From: a virus
Length of the DNA stretch: 64,000 bases
Virus record (IMG/VR): IMGVR_UViG_3300042882_000881
Span: 49,951 to 113,950 of that record
Strand: one strand, 5' to 3'
The position numbers and the translations under genes were made by a program. This document shows positions 18,273-26,492 of the stretch, piece by piece (within the stretch, counting starts at the first letter, position 1; each line of letters begins with the position of its first letter). The notes below the pieces were generated by a model, which searched no databases, had not been told where the DNA came from, and saw only the letters and a list, made by a program, of their open reading frames with translations.

Positions 18273-18866
18273 TTATAATGGTAATATTCCTTTATTTACT
18301 AAATAATTATATAAGAATTTATTCTGTTCATCAATAGTCATTAAGCTATTTTGAATAACAAGATCAAAATTTTCCATAGGATAATTCGCTATATCTAGCG
18401 CTGTTTCGCTTTCATGATCCGAATTATATGGATTTCTAGTCAACTTTATAACAGCCCCACCAGCATCTTGTATGGCTTTAACTTCATTTGGAAATCTACA
18501 GTCTGCTATTATGGAAAGAGGCTTTTTTTCAGAAGTTATTTTATTTATTGTAGCATCTACCCACACACTATTTTTTAACTTTCTAAAAAAGTCTGTTCCA
18601 ACAAATTGCATAACTTCTCGTGCAGTAAGATTTTTACCTTCCCAAAAACAATCTGTCATAGTATTTTTATACTCATCAGATCCATAGCATTGGTCATGCG
18701 TGAGTCCTAGTATGTTTATACAAATATCTTTTTTAAGAGCATCTGCAAAATTATATACCTGTGCCTTTTGTCCACACATCTTAGATATGTATTGTTCTGC
18801 AACAAAGTTTGCACATGTTGTTTTTCCAGACTGTTTTCTTCCAGCAAATGCTATAATTTTTATCAT
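18273..18866 (-). CDS. Deoxynucleoside monophosphate kinase
   Basis: A 197-residue P-loop kinase: IAFAGRKQSGKTTCANFV at the N-terminus, TAREVMQFVGTDFFRK in the middle and IADCRFPNEVKAI as the Walker B/lid region. This matches the T4 gp1-type dNMP kinase family, which phosphorylates dNMPs to dNDPs. It complements the ribonucleotide reductase and dCMP deaminase in the same block. It overlaps the primase gene by 4 bp. Confidence 0.88.
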   Translation of the reverse strand: MIKIIAFAGRKQSGKTTCANFVAEQYISKMCGQKAQVYNFADALKKDICINILGLTHDQCYGSDEYKNTMTDCFWEGKNLTAREVMQFVGTDFFRKLKNSVWVDATINKITSEKKPLSIIADCRFPNEVKAIQDAGGAVIKLTRNPYNSDHESETALDIANYPMENFDLVIQNSLMTIDEQNKFLYNYLVNKGILPL

Positions 18867-20008
18867 AAAATTTTCCCTAAATAATTTTTAATTTCAGAAT
18901 CAATTTCTTCTTTTGTCATATCTCCAACATCATTTTTTGAAATTTTTGGAGAGAATATCCTATATGTTTTTGAACACTTACTAATGATTTGTTTTTTTGC
19001 TGTTTCACCAGCACTATCATTATCTGTTAATATAACCAGTGTCATAGCGCCTGCAAGATCAAGCAATATTTTCTGCTTATCGCTTAATGTGGACCCAAAC
19101 ATTGCTACGCTATTATGTATTCCACTTTCTTCTAATCTCCAAACATTGCCCGGACCTTCTACTAGAATAGCAACTCCTGATGATTTAATATGGTCTTTAG
19201 CAAACCAGTAATTATAAAGATTCTCTTGACTTTTAAAATCAAAATTGTGTTTCCATTTTGAGTATTTATATCTGTCCTTAACGTCTGGACAAGGATTGCC
19301 CGAATTATGATGAGACTTACAGTTTTCACACTTTTCAAATATGCTACGACCAGTGCATCCTATCATAAACTTATAATCATTATCATAAATAGGAGCAACA
19401 ATTCTATTGTACATCTCCTTACCTTTTGATAAACATACTCCAATATCATATTTATCTAATATTTCTGATGAATATCCTCTATCAAGATAATATTGACAAG
19501 GAAAACTTAATAGTTTCCTAACCTTATCTCTTGGCACACCCATGATTTTTTTATTAGCATTGGGTCTTAAATTAGTAACTATTTGATTAAACTTATTCTT
19601 TTCTGTATTTTTAGGTTTTGATATTTGAGGACTATCATTAGATAAAAACTTTTGTATAAAGACTAATGTGTCAGCAAAAGAAACTACTTGGTCGCCCTTT
19701 TGTTTCCAATTCTTACTCCTATTAGATAGTACTCCTCTTATAAAGCCTATTATTGAACCCATAAAAACTTGTTCGCATTTATGAGTTCTACATTTCCAGT
19801 TTCCTCTATATGAGTCCCCATACGGATATATATTAAATGCTGAAGGATTATCTCCACCATGTATTGGACAATTACAGATGAACATCTTGGATGTTTTTCT
19901 GGCATCTATCTCAAAGTATTCAAATAGATCATCTATCTTATCACACAAAGAATCTGAGATATTTTTCAGATCTTCTGTATTATATGAAGGAGATGTTGTC
20001 GTTGTCAT
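18863..20008 (-). CDS. DnaG-type primase (zinc finger plus TOPRIM)
   Basis: A protein of 381 residues if begun at MTTTTSPSYN (20008); a longer start at 20044 would overlap the helicase by 65 bp instead of 29. The N-terminal zinc finger has NCPIHGGDNPSAFNIY and GNWKCRTHKCEQ (C47, H50, C73, C78). The TOPRIM domain has ILVEGPGNVW (about 283) and LVILTDNDSAGE (about 326). It should make RNA primers for the lagging strand with the DnaB-type helicase encoded just upstream. It is shorter than DnaG and lacks a helicase-binding domain. Confidence 0.88.
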   Translation of the reverse strand: MTTTTSPSYNTEDLKNISDSLCDKIDDLFEYFEIDARKTSKMFICNCPIHGGDNPSAFNIYPYGDSYRGNWKCRTHKCEQVFMGSIIGFIRGVLSNRSKNWKQKGDQVVSFADTLVFIQKFLSNDSPQISKPKNTEKNKFNQIVTNLRPNANKKIMGVPRDKVRKLLSFPCQYYLDRGYSSEILDKYDIGVCLSKGKEMYNRIVAPIYDNDYKFMIGCTGRSIFEKCENCKSHHNSGNPCPDVKDRYKYSKWKHNFDFKSQENLYNYWFAKDHIKSSGVAILVEGPGNVWRLEESGIHNSVAMFGSTLSDKQKILLDLAGAMTLVILTDNDSAGETAKKQIISKCSKTYRIFSPKISKNDVGDMTKEEIDSEIKNYLGKIL

Positions 20009-21449
20009 CTTGTGCTTCTTCTTTGTCTTCAATAACAAATCCATCAGATTTACTTCCCTTATTTTTCATCAACTCTATCCTAGTTTTACCTTCAGTTATC
20101 TTAGCACACCAACCCTTCATATGACAGTTGATGTAATCATTCTCATCAAGTCCTCCGCCGTGCCTACTAATTAATGGTACTAATTTACGATTACCATTTT
20201 GAGGACCGTCTTCCGCCATCTCTTCGTCAGTTTTTCTTTTAAAGATCGTAAAGTTACTACACAACCAAACTATTCTATCAGATCCGCTTGCAGTATCTGT
20301 ACTTTCTTTATTGATTCCATCCCTATTTAATTGTATAAATGCTACAACTGGTATTTTGTATTTAACAGCGAAGTTGTGAAGTGATGTCATCATGAATCCC
20401 AATAGTTGATACTCTTTAAGATCCTGGCTCATTCCTTGGGTATCCATAAGCTTTAAATAGTCATAAAATATAACACAGTCTTTTGCAGACCCATCATTAT
20501 TCAATCCTACAACTTTTGTTACCCATCTTCGCATAATGCCTAATTGTTCATCAAATGCTTTTCCTGCAATTGACTTATAATATATGGGAGCATTTTCTAA
20601 TTGCTTTGTGGCATTATATATCTTTTCTTTTTTCGCTGGTGATTGTGCGAATTTGCCAGTTTCTATATCTCTTAAATCATTTTCAGAGATCATACCCAAT
20701 AAGCGATTAATATGATCTTCTCTGGTCATTTCTGTATCTAGATTAAGAACAGGAATATTTTTATTAGCAATATTCCAACCCATATTATCTACAAGCAATG
20801 TTTTACCAGTTTTTGGTCTTGCTGCGATAACATTAATAGTTCCTCTTCTAAGGCCGCCACCTATTGCTTCATCATAAACAGGAAATCCTGTTGCTATACC
20901 AATTTGATCTACAGGATTATTTTCTAAATCTTCTATATATGATGTTGCATTTTCTCCCACAAGACACGGATTGTGTTCGCCATCATTTAATAAACTTGTA
21001 AAATCAAATACAGTATCTTCTGCTAATGATAGAATTTGATTAATAGATTCGCTTCCGCTAACATCTAAAAGCTTATCTTGAGCTAACTCAAGTTGCTTAT
21101 GTAATAGTCTAGCTATTTCTAGCTTTCTTATTTTAGCCGCAAATTTTCTAACGTTATCTTTATTAACAGGAAAATCTATAATAGATTTTAAGTGTATTGT
21201 TTCGTCATTTTTAGATAAGATATGATAAAGATTTAATTCTTGAGCAACTGAATATATAGATGCTATATCTACAGTCTTAATTTCTTGTATTTCAAATAAT
21301 CTTTTTAAACACTTATATATGATAGTATTACTATCAACACTAAATGTCGCCTCTTGTATTATATCAACAACATCCAGATATGACTCATTTCCATATTGGA
21401 TAATTCCCGAAAGAACAGCTCTTTCTGCTGCTGGATCACTAAGTATCAT
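19980..21449 (-). CDS. Replicative DNA helicase, DnaB family
   Basis: A 489-residue protein with the DnaB layout: helical N-terminal domain (ERAVLSGIIQYGN), linker, then a RecA-type ATPase with Walker A NVIAARPKTGKT (residues 206-217), LNLDTEMTREDHINRLLG, and VIFYDYLKLMD as Walker B. VVAFIQLNRDG and GSDRIVWLCSN are the usual sensor regions. It unwinds the fork ahead of the split polymerase. It follows the zinc-ribbon gene by one base and overlaps the primase gene, consistent with a primosome operon. Confidence 0.93.
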   Translation of the reverse strand: MILSDPAAERAVLSGIIQYGNESYLDVVDIIQEATFSVDSNTIIYKCLKRLFEIQEIKTVDIASIYSVAQELNLYHILSKNDETIHLKSIIDFPVNKDNVRKFAAKIRKLEIARLLHKQLELAQDKLLDVSGSESINQILSLAEDTVFDFTSLLNDGEHNPCLVGENATSYIEDLENNPVDQIGIATGFPVYDEAIGGGLRRGTINVIAARPKTGKTLLVDNMGWNIANKNIPVLNLDTEMTREDHINRLLGMISENDLRDIETGKFAQSPAKKEKIYNATKQLENAPIYYKSIAGKAFDEQLGIMRRWVTKVVGLNNDGSAKDCVIFYDYLKLMDTQGMSQDLKEYQLLGFMMTSLHNFAVKYKIPVVAFIQLNRDGINKESTDTASGSDRIVWLCSNFTIFKRKTDEEMAEDGPQNGNRKLVPLISRHGGGLDENDYINCHMKGWCAKITEGKTRIELMKNKGSKSDGFVIEDKEEAQDDNDNISFI

Positions 21450-21450
21450 T

Positions 21451-21846
21451 TTAGCCTTGTGTTGAAGAACAGTTGTTGCACTTATATCTATCGGCGGATT
21501 CTGGTAATAACTTTGGACTTACTTCATCAGTTTTGCCACAGATTCTGCATGTTACATTGATAAGAGAAAATTCTCTTGATCGTGGAGTTGGTGGGAATTT
21601 TTGTAACTGTTTGTCAATACTAGTATCAGACTTATGCATATTCATTTCTGGCATAGATAAGAATTTGTTTTGTCTTTCCTGATCAACTATCCTTTTTGAC
21701 TTTGTTACACTTTGAAGTTTTTGTTCTTTTGCTTTGGATTTAGTCTTAGACTTTTTTGGAGTAGCTTCTTCCTTGGGAAGCATTTGTTGTAAAAGCCCAA
21801 TTAATTGGTTTATTTGAGTAGGATCAAGATCGCCTAAATTAGCCAT
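21451..21846 (-). CDS. Unknown protein with C-terminal zinc ribbon
   Basis: A 131-residue protein: an N-terminal short helix, a long Lys/Thr-rich linker (KKSKTKSKAKEQK) and a C-terminal four-Cys ribbon (CRICGKTDEV...YKCNNCSS, about 98-128). It could be a DNA- or RNA polymerase-associated factor; it lies directly upstream of the helicase gene. It overlaps the upstream gene by 8 bp. Confidence 0.7.
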   Translation of the reverse strand: MANLGDLDPTQINQLIGLLQQMLPKEEATPKKSKTKSKAKEQKLQSVTKSKRIVDQERQNKFLSMPEMNMHKSDTSIDKQLQKFPPTPRSREFSLINVTCRICGKTDEVSPKLLPESADRYKCNNCSSTQG

Positions 21847-22342
21847 TCTTCACCTTCATTTTTTGAATATTTAGTAGGATATTTGACATATTATTGATTG
21901 ACGTTGCTAAGTATGATAGTCGATTTAGCCTCTGCTTCGCATACTTTCTTATTTTCTCAAGGGAACTAGCTTTTTCATTATGTTTGATAGCTTGTAATGA
22001 TTTTTCCACATATCCATAACCCTTATATGAATTGATTTCATCTGCTATAATAGACTTAATAGTATCTTCTGACCAATCATATCTTGCTTGTTCTCTATTA
22101 ATTGTTCTTTGTGTATGAAAGCTAAACTGAGACAATCTATATGCGATCTGTCCACAATCTTCTGGAGTAAGCTTTTCTATCTCATCTCTATTCATAGATA
22201 AATATTTACTTAATTCCTCTTCGGACATTAATGCCGCATTATATTTTGGCAGACCAATAGAGTTCTCATATTCATCCAGAATATTATCCCAATACGATAC
22301 TTCGTCTTTTGAATTCATACTTTTATTATTCGCTGTTTCCAT
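21839..22342 (-). CDS. Unknown helical protein
   Basis: A 167-residue, nearly all-helical, charged protein (EELSKYLSMNRDEIEKLTPE, YRLSQFSFHTQRTINREQ). No motif identified. Position between RecA, a nuclease and the helicase suggests an accessory role in replication or recombination. It overlaps the upstream nuclease gene by 28 bp. Confidence 0.65.
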   Translation of the reverse strand: METANNKSMNSKDEVSYWDNILDEYENSIGLPKYNAALMSEEELSKYLSMNRDEIEKLTPEDCGQIAYRLSQFSFHTQRTINREQARYDWSEDTIKSIIADEINSYKGYGYVEKSLQAIKHNEKASSLEKIRKYAKQRLNRLSYLATSINNMSNILLNIQKMKVKNG

Positions 22343-22719
22343 TCTTCTAAGCTTTCATTAAATGGTAGTTCTATATATTCTATATTATTTATTTCGCACC
22401 ATTCTTTTTTCTCATTATCTCTTTTTTTATGCTTTATAAAACCCATAGCATTATTATGATAATAAGCCACAAATTTATAATGTTGTTCACCATGAACTTC
22501 TATAGCTTTTTTTAAAAGAGGAATATAAAAGTCTAAATATAGGGTCTCATTTCGCCTTAATGGTATGCCAATTTCTTGTAATAATGGAATTGTTGGATAT
22601 ATTTGTATCAATAGTTGATTAGCGGCCTTATGAAGACCAGAGACATTTGACCTTAAATTTTTAATCTTTCCTAATAAAGACCAATTGTGCTCATGACCAT
22701 CAAGATCTTTTATGATCAT
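22315..22719 (-). CDS. PD-(D/E)XK/Vsr-like endonuclease
   Basis: A 134-residue nuclease. The core is LYLDFYIPLLKKAIEVHGEQ (D63, E74, H76, H80) followed by FIKHKKRDNEKKEWCEINNI, which matches Vsr-like/DUF559-type phage endonucleases. The start overlaps the RecA stop as ATGA, so a role as a recombination or repair nuclease working with RecA is likely. A homing role is less likely because it is short, lacks a specificity domain and is embedded in the operon. Confidence 0.75.
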   Translation of the reverse strand: MIIKDLDGHEHNWSLLGKIKNLRSNVSGLHKAANQLLIQIYPTIPLLQEIGIPLRRNETLYLDFYIPLLKKAIEVHGEQHYKFVAYYHNNAMGFIKHKKRDNEKKEWCEINNIEYIELPFNESLEEWKQRIIKV

Positions 22720-23735
22720 TTTAATCCCATAACAGACTTAATTTGCTTATACAGTTCATTATATGCTTCTGGATTGTCCACTAAAAATTGACGAACTTTC
22801 TCAACTCCTTGAAACTTCTCTTTTGACCCTGTTAAAAATGACATGGTATACCAAGCACCAGCTTTTGTAATAAGTCCCATATCTGTTCCTAGGGTGGTTA
22901 ATTCCATTGCCTTGTCTATACCTAGACCATATCGAATGAAACTTTTTATGCTGCCGCCAGGAGGTCCAAGAGCAGAACATTGAGCATTCCAATCTATTTC
23001 TTGGCCAATTTGGGTTTCATCATCTTTTGATCCTACCTTCCAAGGCTGATGATATTTGGCTCTTAATTTTATATCTGTTTGATATGCTATTGCTTGTCCG
23101 CTTTTTTCTTTCCATTCGCTATGTCCCATTCCAGGGTTACCCATAAGATGAGTAATTCCAATTACAATGTTTTTGTTAACAGGAATAACGTTAGCAACTT
23201 TTCTACAGAACTTTGCCAATAGTTTGGCTCCGTCTGCTCTTTGCATCTTACTCATATCTGTTGTAATTTCTGCTTCTGTGCATAGTGCTGAGTATGAGTC
23301 TATTATAAGAACACATTCAGGTTCTTCATTAATTATTCTTTCTGCAATTTGAAGGTATTCTTCTGCATGCAGAATCTTCCCTGTTTGAGATCCTATAATA
23401 TGAAACCTATCTAGATCGAGTCCTGGTATTCCTTCTAAGTCCCTTTTCTTTAGTCTACCTTCAATGTTTAGGTAAAACACTTTCCTTGGACCTCTTTCTC
23501 CATTATATTCTGGCTTTTGTGCTGTAGCACAGAAGTCTAAGGAAGTTGTGGTTTTACCACACTTTGGTTGACCTGTCAATATCACGAAACTTCCTTCTGG
23601 AACACCACCGCTCAAGATAATATCAAGAGCAGGGCTGATAGGAATAGTCATAACCTTCTTATCAACCAGAGACTTTCCTGACAAAATAATATTATCACCA
23701 AAATCTTTTTTGACAGCTTCTTTTAAACTACTCAT
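22716..23735 (-). CDS. recA: RecA-family recombinase
   Basis: A 339-residue recombinase with Walker A FVILTGQPKCGKTT (residues 50-63), Walker B CVLIIDSYSAL, and the RecA C-terminal region IRYGLGIDKAMELTTLG. L1/L2-type loops are seen around MSKMQRADGAKLLAK and LMGNPGMGHSEWKEKSG. It catalyses strand exchange for phage recombination-dependent replication and repair. It overlaps the upstream gene by 8 bp and the nuclease gene by 4 bp. Confidence 0.92.
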   Translation of the reverse strand: MSSLKEAVKKDFGDNIILSGKSLVDKKVMTIPISPALDIILSGGVPEGSFVILTGQPKCGKTTTSLDFCATAQKPEYNGERGPRKVFYLNIEGRLKKRDLEGIPGLDLDRFHIIGSQTGKILHAEEYLQIAERIINEEPECVLIIDSYSALCTEAEITTDMSKMQRADGAKLLAKFCRKVANVIPVNKNIVIGITHLMGNPGMGHSEWKEKSGQAIAYQTDIKLRAKYHQPWKVGSKDDETQIGQEIDWNAQCSALGPPGGSIKSFIRYGLGIDKAMELTTLGTDMGLITKAGAWYTMSFLTGSKEKFQGVEKVRQFLVDNPEAYNELYKQIKSVMGLK

Positions 23736-24144
23736 TATCTAAATCCTCTAATGTTGTAAGAATATTTTTACTAACGCTATGCTTTTTAATATTTGGATTC
23801 TCAATCCTGTTAATATTCAAATTGGCAGAACTAGCCTTGAGATCAGAACTCTTGGATTGTTGTTCAAGTATCATAGGGATAAAATGCTTTGCTCGCAAAG
23901 AATATATTCTTTGACCCTTTGGTGTTTTTAGGGCCTTAATAATATCCAATGGATCGTACTGCTTAAGTAACTTATTTGCTGATGCAATTTGATCTCTATA
24001 AAACTTTGCCCATTCTTTATTATTCCAGAATCTAAAATGAAGATCTTTTTTGTCTACTTTTGCTTTGTTTTCACAAATTAATTCTGTAATAAATTGTGCC
24101 GCTGATACTTCTTTGTTATTAGAATATTTTGAGATAAAACTCAT
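23728..24144 (-). CDS. Unknown protein upstream of recA
   Basis: A 138-residue protein. FRFWNNKEWAKFYRDQIASA is an aromatic helix-rich segment followed by LDIIKALKTPKGQRIYSLRA; the C-terminal third is low-complexity and Ser/Asn-rich. No family recognised. The position directly before recA with an 8 bp overlap suggests a recombination mediator, but nothing in the sequence shows this. Confidence 0.65.
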   Translation of the reverse strand: MSFISKYSNNKEVSAAQFITELICENKAKVDKKDLHFRFWNNKEWAKFYRDQIASANKLLKQYDPLDIIKALKTPKGQRIYSLRAKHFIPMILEQQSKSSDLKASSANLNINRIENPNIKKHSVSKNILTTLEDLDNE

Positions 24145-24458
24145 TTGATCCTATAAATATTGGGATTAGACTCAGCACTTTTCCTCTGTATTGTTGCTCT
24201 GTTTGCATCATTTAATTCTGATGCTTCTTTAGTCATTATGGCAACAGAATTGGCTTTCTTTGCAGAAGTTTCAGTAATCATTAGGTCTTTACTCGTTGGC
24301 TTCTTAATCTTAGTATACTGATGATAATCAGTGTCTAAAAATCCTTGAAGTCTTTCTTGAGATATTCCTAGTTCTTGTGCTATATTTTCTATTTGAAGAT
24401 TGTTAACATCTTTTAGATAAAGAATCGCATATATTTGACTTTTGTTTAAAGCTTTCAT
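24141..24458 (-). CDS. HTH protein
   Basis: A 105-residue protein. The first 45 residues form a helix-turn-helix like sigma region 4 or LuxR-type domains (SQIYAILYLKDVNNLQIENI then AQELGISQERLQGFL). A basic linker and a Ser/Asn-rich tail ending PNIYRIK follow. It probably binds DNA; it could be a small transcription regulator or a replication accessory. ATGA overlap with the next gene. Confidence 0.7.
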   Translation of the reverse strand: MKALNKSQIYAILYLKDVNNLQIENIAQELGISQERLQGFLDTDYHQYTKIKKPTSKDLMITETSAKKANSVAIMTKEASELNDANRATIQRKSAESNPNIYRIK

Positions 24459-24468
24459 AATTTTCTCC

Positions 24469-24852
24469 TTAGTTCATTTCTCTTTGTGCGGTATTAAGCC
24501 ATGCTACGTTTTTTGTTTTCAGAAAATTTAAATACATATCAAACACCTTAGGATTAACTTTGGTAAATTTCCACTCTGGTTTACCAAGTTTAGCAAGGAA
24601 CTTGTTGTGATTGCCCTCAGAAAACATTCCTATAGGATTATATATTTTTCCATTTGGCCCTACCTTGATATAATAGGTTAATTGTCCCTTATATACTTTT
24701 TTAGCAAACGCTCTTGATTCTTCCTTTGTTATTGGATATCCGTCTGAATCAAAAGTATTATCTTTGCCTATGGCTGTATAATAGGTTATGGTAGGTTCAC
24801 CGATATCATCTTGTTCTTTAGTTGAATATATACTCATTTGTTTTTTGTCCAT
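24469..24852 (-). CDS. Unknown protein
   Basis: A 127-residue protein with KVYKGQLTYYIKVGPNGKIY and NPIGMFSEGNHNKFLAKLGK, then a helical C-terminus. No membrane helix or enzyme motif. The type is familiar from replication regions of AT-rich marine phages, with no known function. It overlaps the FmdB-like gene by 19 bp. Confidence 0.65.
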   Translation of the reverse strand: MDKKQMSIYSTKEQDDIGEPTITYYTAIGKDNTFDSDGYPITKEESRAFAKKVYKGQLTYYIKVGPNGKIYNPIGMFSEGNHNKFLAKLGKPEWKFTKVNPKVFDMYLNFLKTKNVAWLNTAQREMN

Positions 24853-25184
24853 TTAATTTTAGGTGGTTTCTTTATGCGACTCATACCCTTTGGTAATTGC
24901 TTTTCTGAAACATCTTCTTTATATGAATTATGTTTACGATATAATTCATTTCTTTGATCCTCACTCATTCTATCAGTATTACGTTGTGCTAAATGACCAA
25001 TAGTTTTTAATTCATTATCCCCCAGTTTTACAGAAGCGTTTAATGTTGATAAATCTTCTAAATAGTCTCTTTTACAATCTGATCCACATTTATCGCAAAG
25101 ATGATCTTCTCTATATTCTCTCATAGAGCATACTATTGAGAATGTTATATTGCAGGAATCACACCTATATGAGTATTCTGGCAT
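24834..25184 (-). CDS. FmdB-like zinc-ribbon protein
   Basis: A 116-residue protein starting MPEYSYRCDSCNITFSIVCS, with a second pair in HLCDKCGSDCKRDY. This is the FmdB/CxxC-SSSS regulatory zinc ribbon. The rest is a charged helical tail. In phages this family is common but uncharacterised; a role in transcription or as a binding module is possible. It is 4 bp after the HNH gene. Confidence 0.75.
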   Translation of the reverse strand: MPEYSYRCDSCNITFSIVCSMREYREDHLCDKCGSDCKRDYLEDLSTLNASVKLGDNELKTIGHLAQRNTDRMSEDQRNELYRKHNSYKEDVSEKQLPKGMSRIKKPPKIKWTKNK

Positions 25185-25188
25185 TATA

Positions 25189-25752
25189 TTATTTTGTATT
25201 TAAATACATACTCCACTCGCTTGGTATATCATCCCTTATTCTAGATAAAAAGTGGGTGATTGGCAAGTATTTTGTATGCTTAGTTGGTATATATGGGTGA
25301 TTTAAAAGTTTCATTTTAGCTTGTTCTGGTGTTCTATTTCCTTTTTTATTATTGCACTTTACACAAGCTGTTACTATATTTGTCCATGTTGTGGGTGAAC
25401 CATGTTTTCTATTCCAAACAGACTTTGGAATAATATGATCATATGTTAATGATGCTTCAGATACATCTAGTCCACAATATTGACAAGTAAAATCATCTCG
25501 TATAAATACATTTTTCCTAGAAAAGTTTACTCGTTGACTATTTAATCTATAGTAAGTTTTGCTTTTTATAACTGATGGTATTGGATATTTTTTGCCACAT
25601 GTGCCTTGTATATAATCATCTTTATAGAAGTCTATTATTTCAATATTAGAATTTTCTTTTGTTAACCACGTTATTGCTCTTTTCCAATCAACAATTATTA
25701 ATGGACTATAATCTCCATTTAAAACTAAACACCTAGTATTTTCCTGTTTCAT
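25189..25752 (-). CDS. HNH endonuclease
   Basis: A 187-residue HNH nuclease of the type with an N-terminal RVLVLNxxxxPL-like domain (CLVLNGDYSPLIIVDWKRAI). The HNH core is FTCQYCG (C90, C93), LTYDHIIPKS (D105, H106), NIVTACVKCNNKKG (N125, C130, C133). It cleaves DNA; in a phage it may act in packaging, repair or host DNA attack. It overlaps the phoH start by 20 bp, so it belongs to the operon rather than being a free homing element. Confidence 0.85.
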   Translation of the reverse strand: MKQENTRCLVLNGDYSPLIIVDWKRAITWLTKENSNIEIIDFYKDDYIQGTCGKKYPIPSVIKSKTYYRLNSQRVNFSRKNVFIRDDFTCQYCGLDVSEASLTYDHIIPKSVWNRKHGSPTTWTNIVTACVKCNNKKGNRTPEQAKMKLLNHPYIPTKHTKYLPITHFLSRIRDDIPSEWSMYLNTK

Positions 25753-26470
25753 TTTCGTAAATTTCTAATCTTTCTAATATTTTTATTATTATAGGATTTC
25801 TAACTATATCTGATGATTCTAATTTAATAATACCAACATTATCTATACTGGTAAGAGTATTCATCAGATCATTAAAGCCACCTTGCATATGCCTACTAAG
25901 ATCAGATTGTTTAATATCACCAGTTAATACCATTTTACTATTTTGGCCAACTCTGGTTAGTAACATTTTTAATTGATCATATGATGCATTTTGACATTCA
26001 TCAGCAATAATAAAAGCGTCATGAAAATTTCGACCTCTCATGAGTCCTAATGGAACAACCTCTATTTTATTATTCAACTTTAATGAAGCATATTGAGATA
26101 CTGGTATAAAGTGTAAGATTTCATCAACTATTGGTAATAGATAAGGATGAAGTTTTTCCTCTGCTGTTCCTGGTAGATATCCTATTCTTTCTCCTGCTTC
26201 TATAACTGGTCGTGTTATAATTATCTTTTTAACTTTTTCTTCTAATAAGTATTCAAGTCCAACACCAACTGCAATATGTGTTTTACCACTACCAGCGAGT
26301 CCTTGGCAAAAAGTTATTGTGTTCTTATTGATTTCTTCAATATATTTTTTTTGATTAAGCGTTCTAGGCTTTAATTTATTCCTATAAGCATAACCACTAT
26401 TAGAATTTGGATTTAAAGAATTTGTAGCATCAATAACATTTTTTTTCTTGTTCTTATTATTTTTTCTCAA
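25733..26470 (-). CDS. phoH: PhoH-like ATPase
   Basis: A 245-residue PhoH domain: a basic N-terminus, then TITFCQGLAGSGKTHIAVGV with Walker A GLAGSGKT (57-64), KIIITRPVIEAGERIGYLPG and DAFIIADECQNASYDQLKML as Walker B, and VLTGDIKQSDL. It is a cytoplasmic P-loop NTPase, probably an RNA/DNA helicase-like protein; frequent in marine phages, with unresolved role. Confidence 0.9.
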   Translation of the reverse strand: MRKNNKNKKKNVIDATNSLNPNSNSGYAYRNKLKPRTLNQKKYIEEINKNTITFCQGLAGSGKTHIAVGVGLEYLLEEKVKKIIITRPVIEAGERIGYLPGTAEEKLHPYLLPIVDEILHFIPVSQYASLKLNNKIEVVPLGLMRGRNFHDAFIIADECQNASYDQLKMLLTRVGQNSKMVLTGDIKQSDLSRHMQGGFNDLMNTLTSIDNVGIIKLESSDIVRNPIIIKILERLEIYENETGKY

Positions 26471-26492
26471 TGATATACCCTTTAGTATAGAG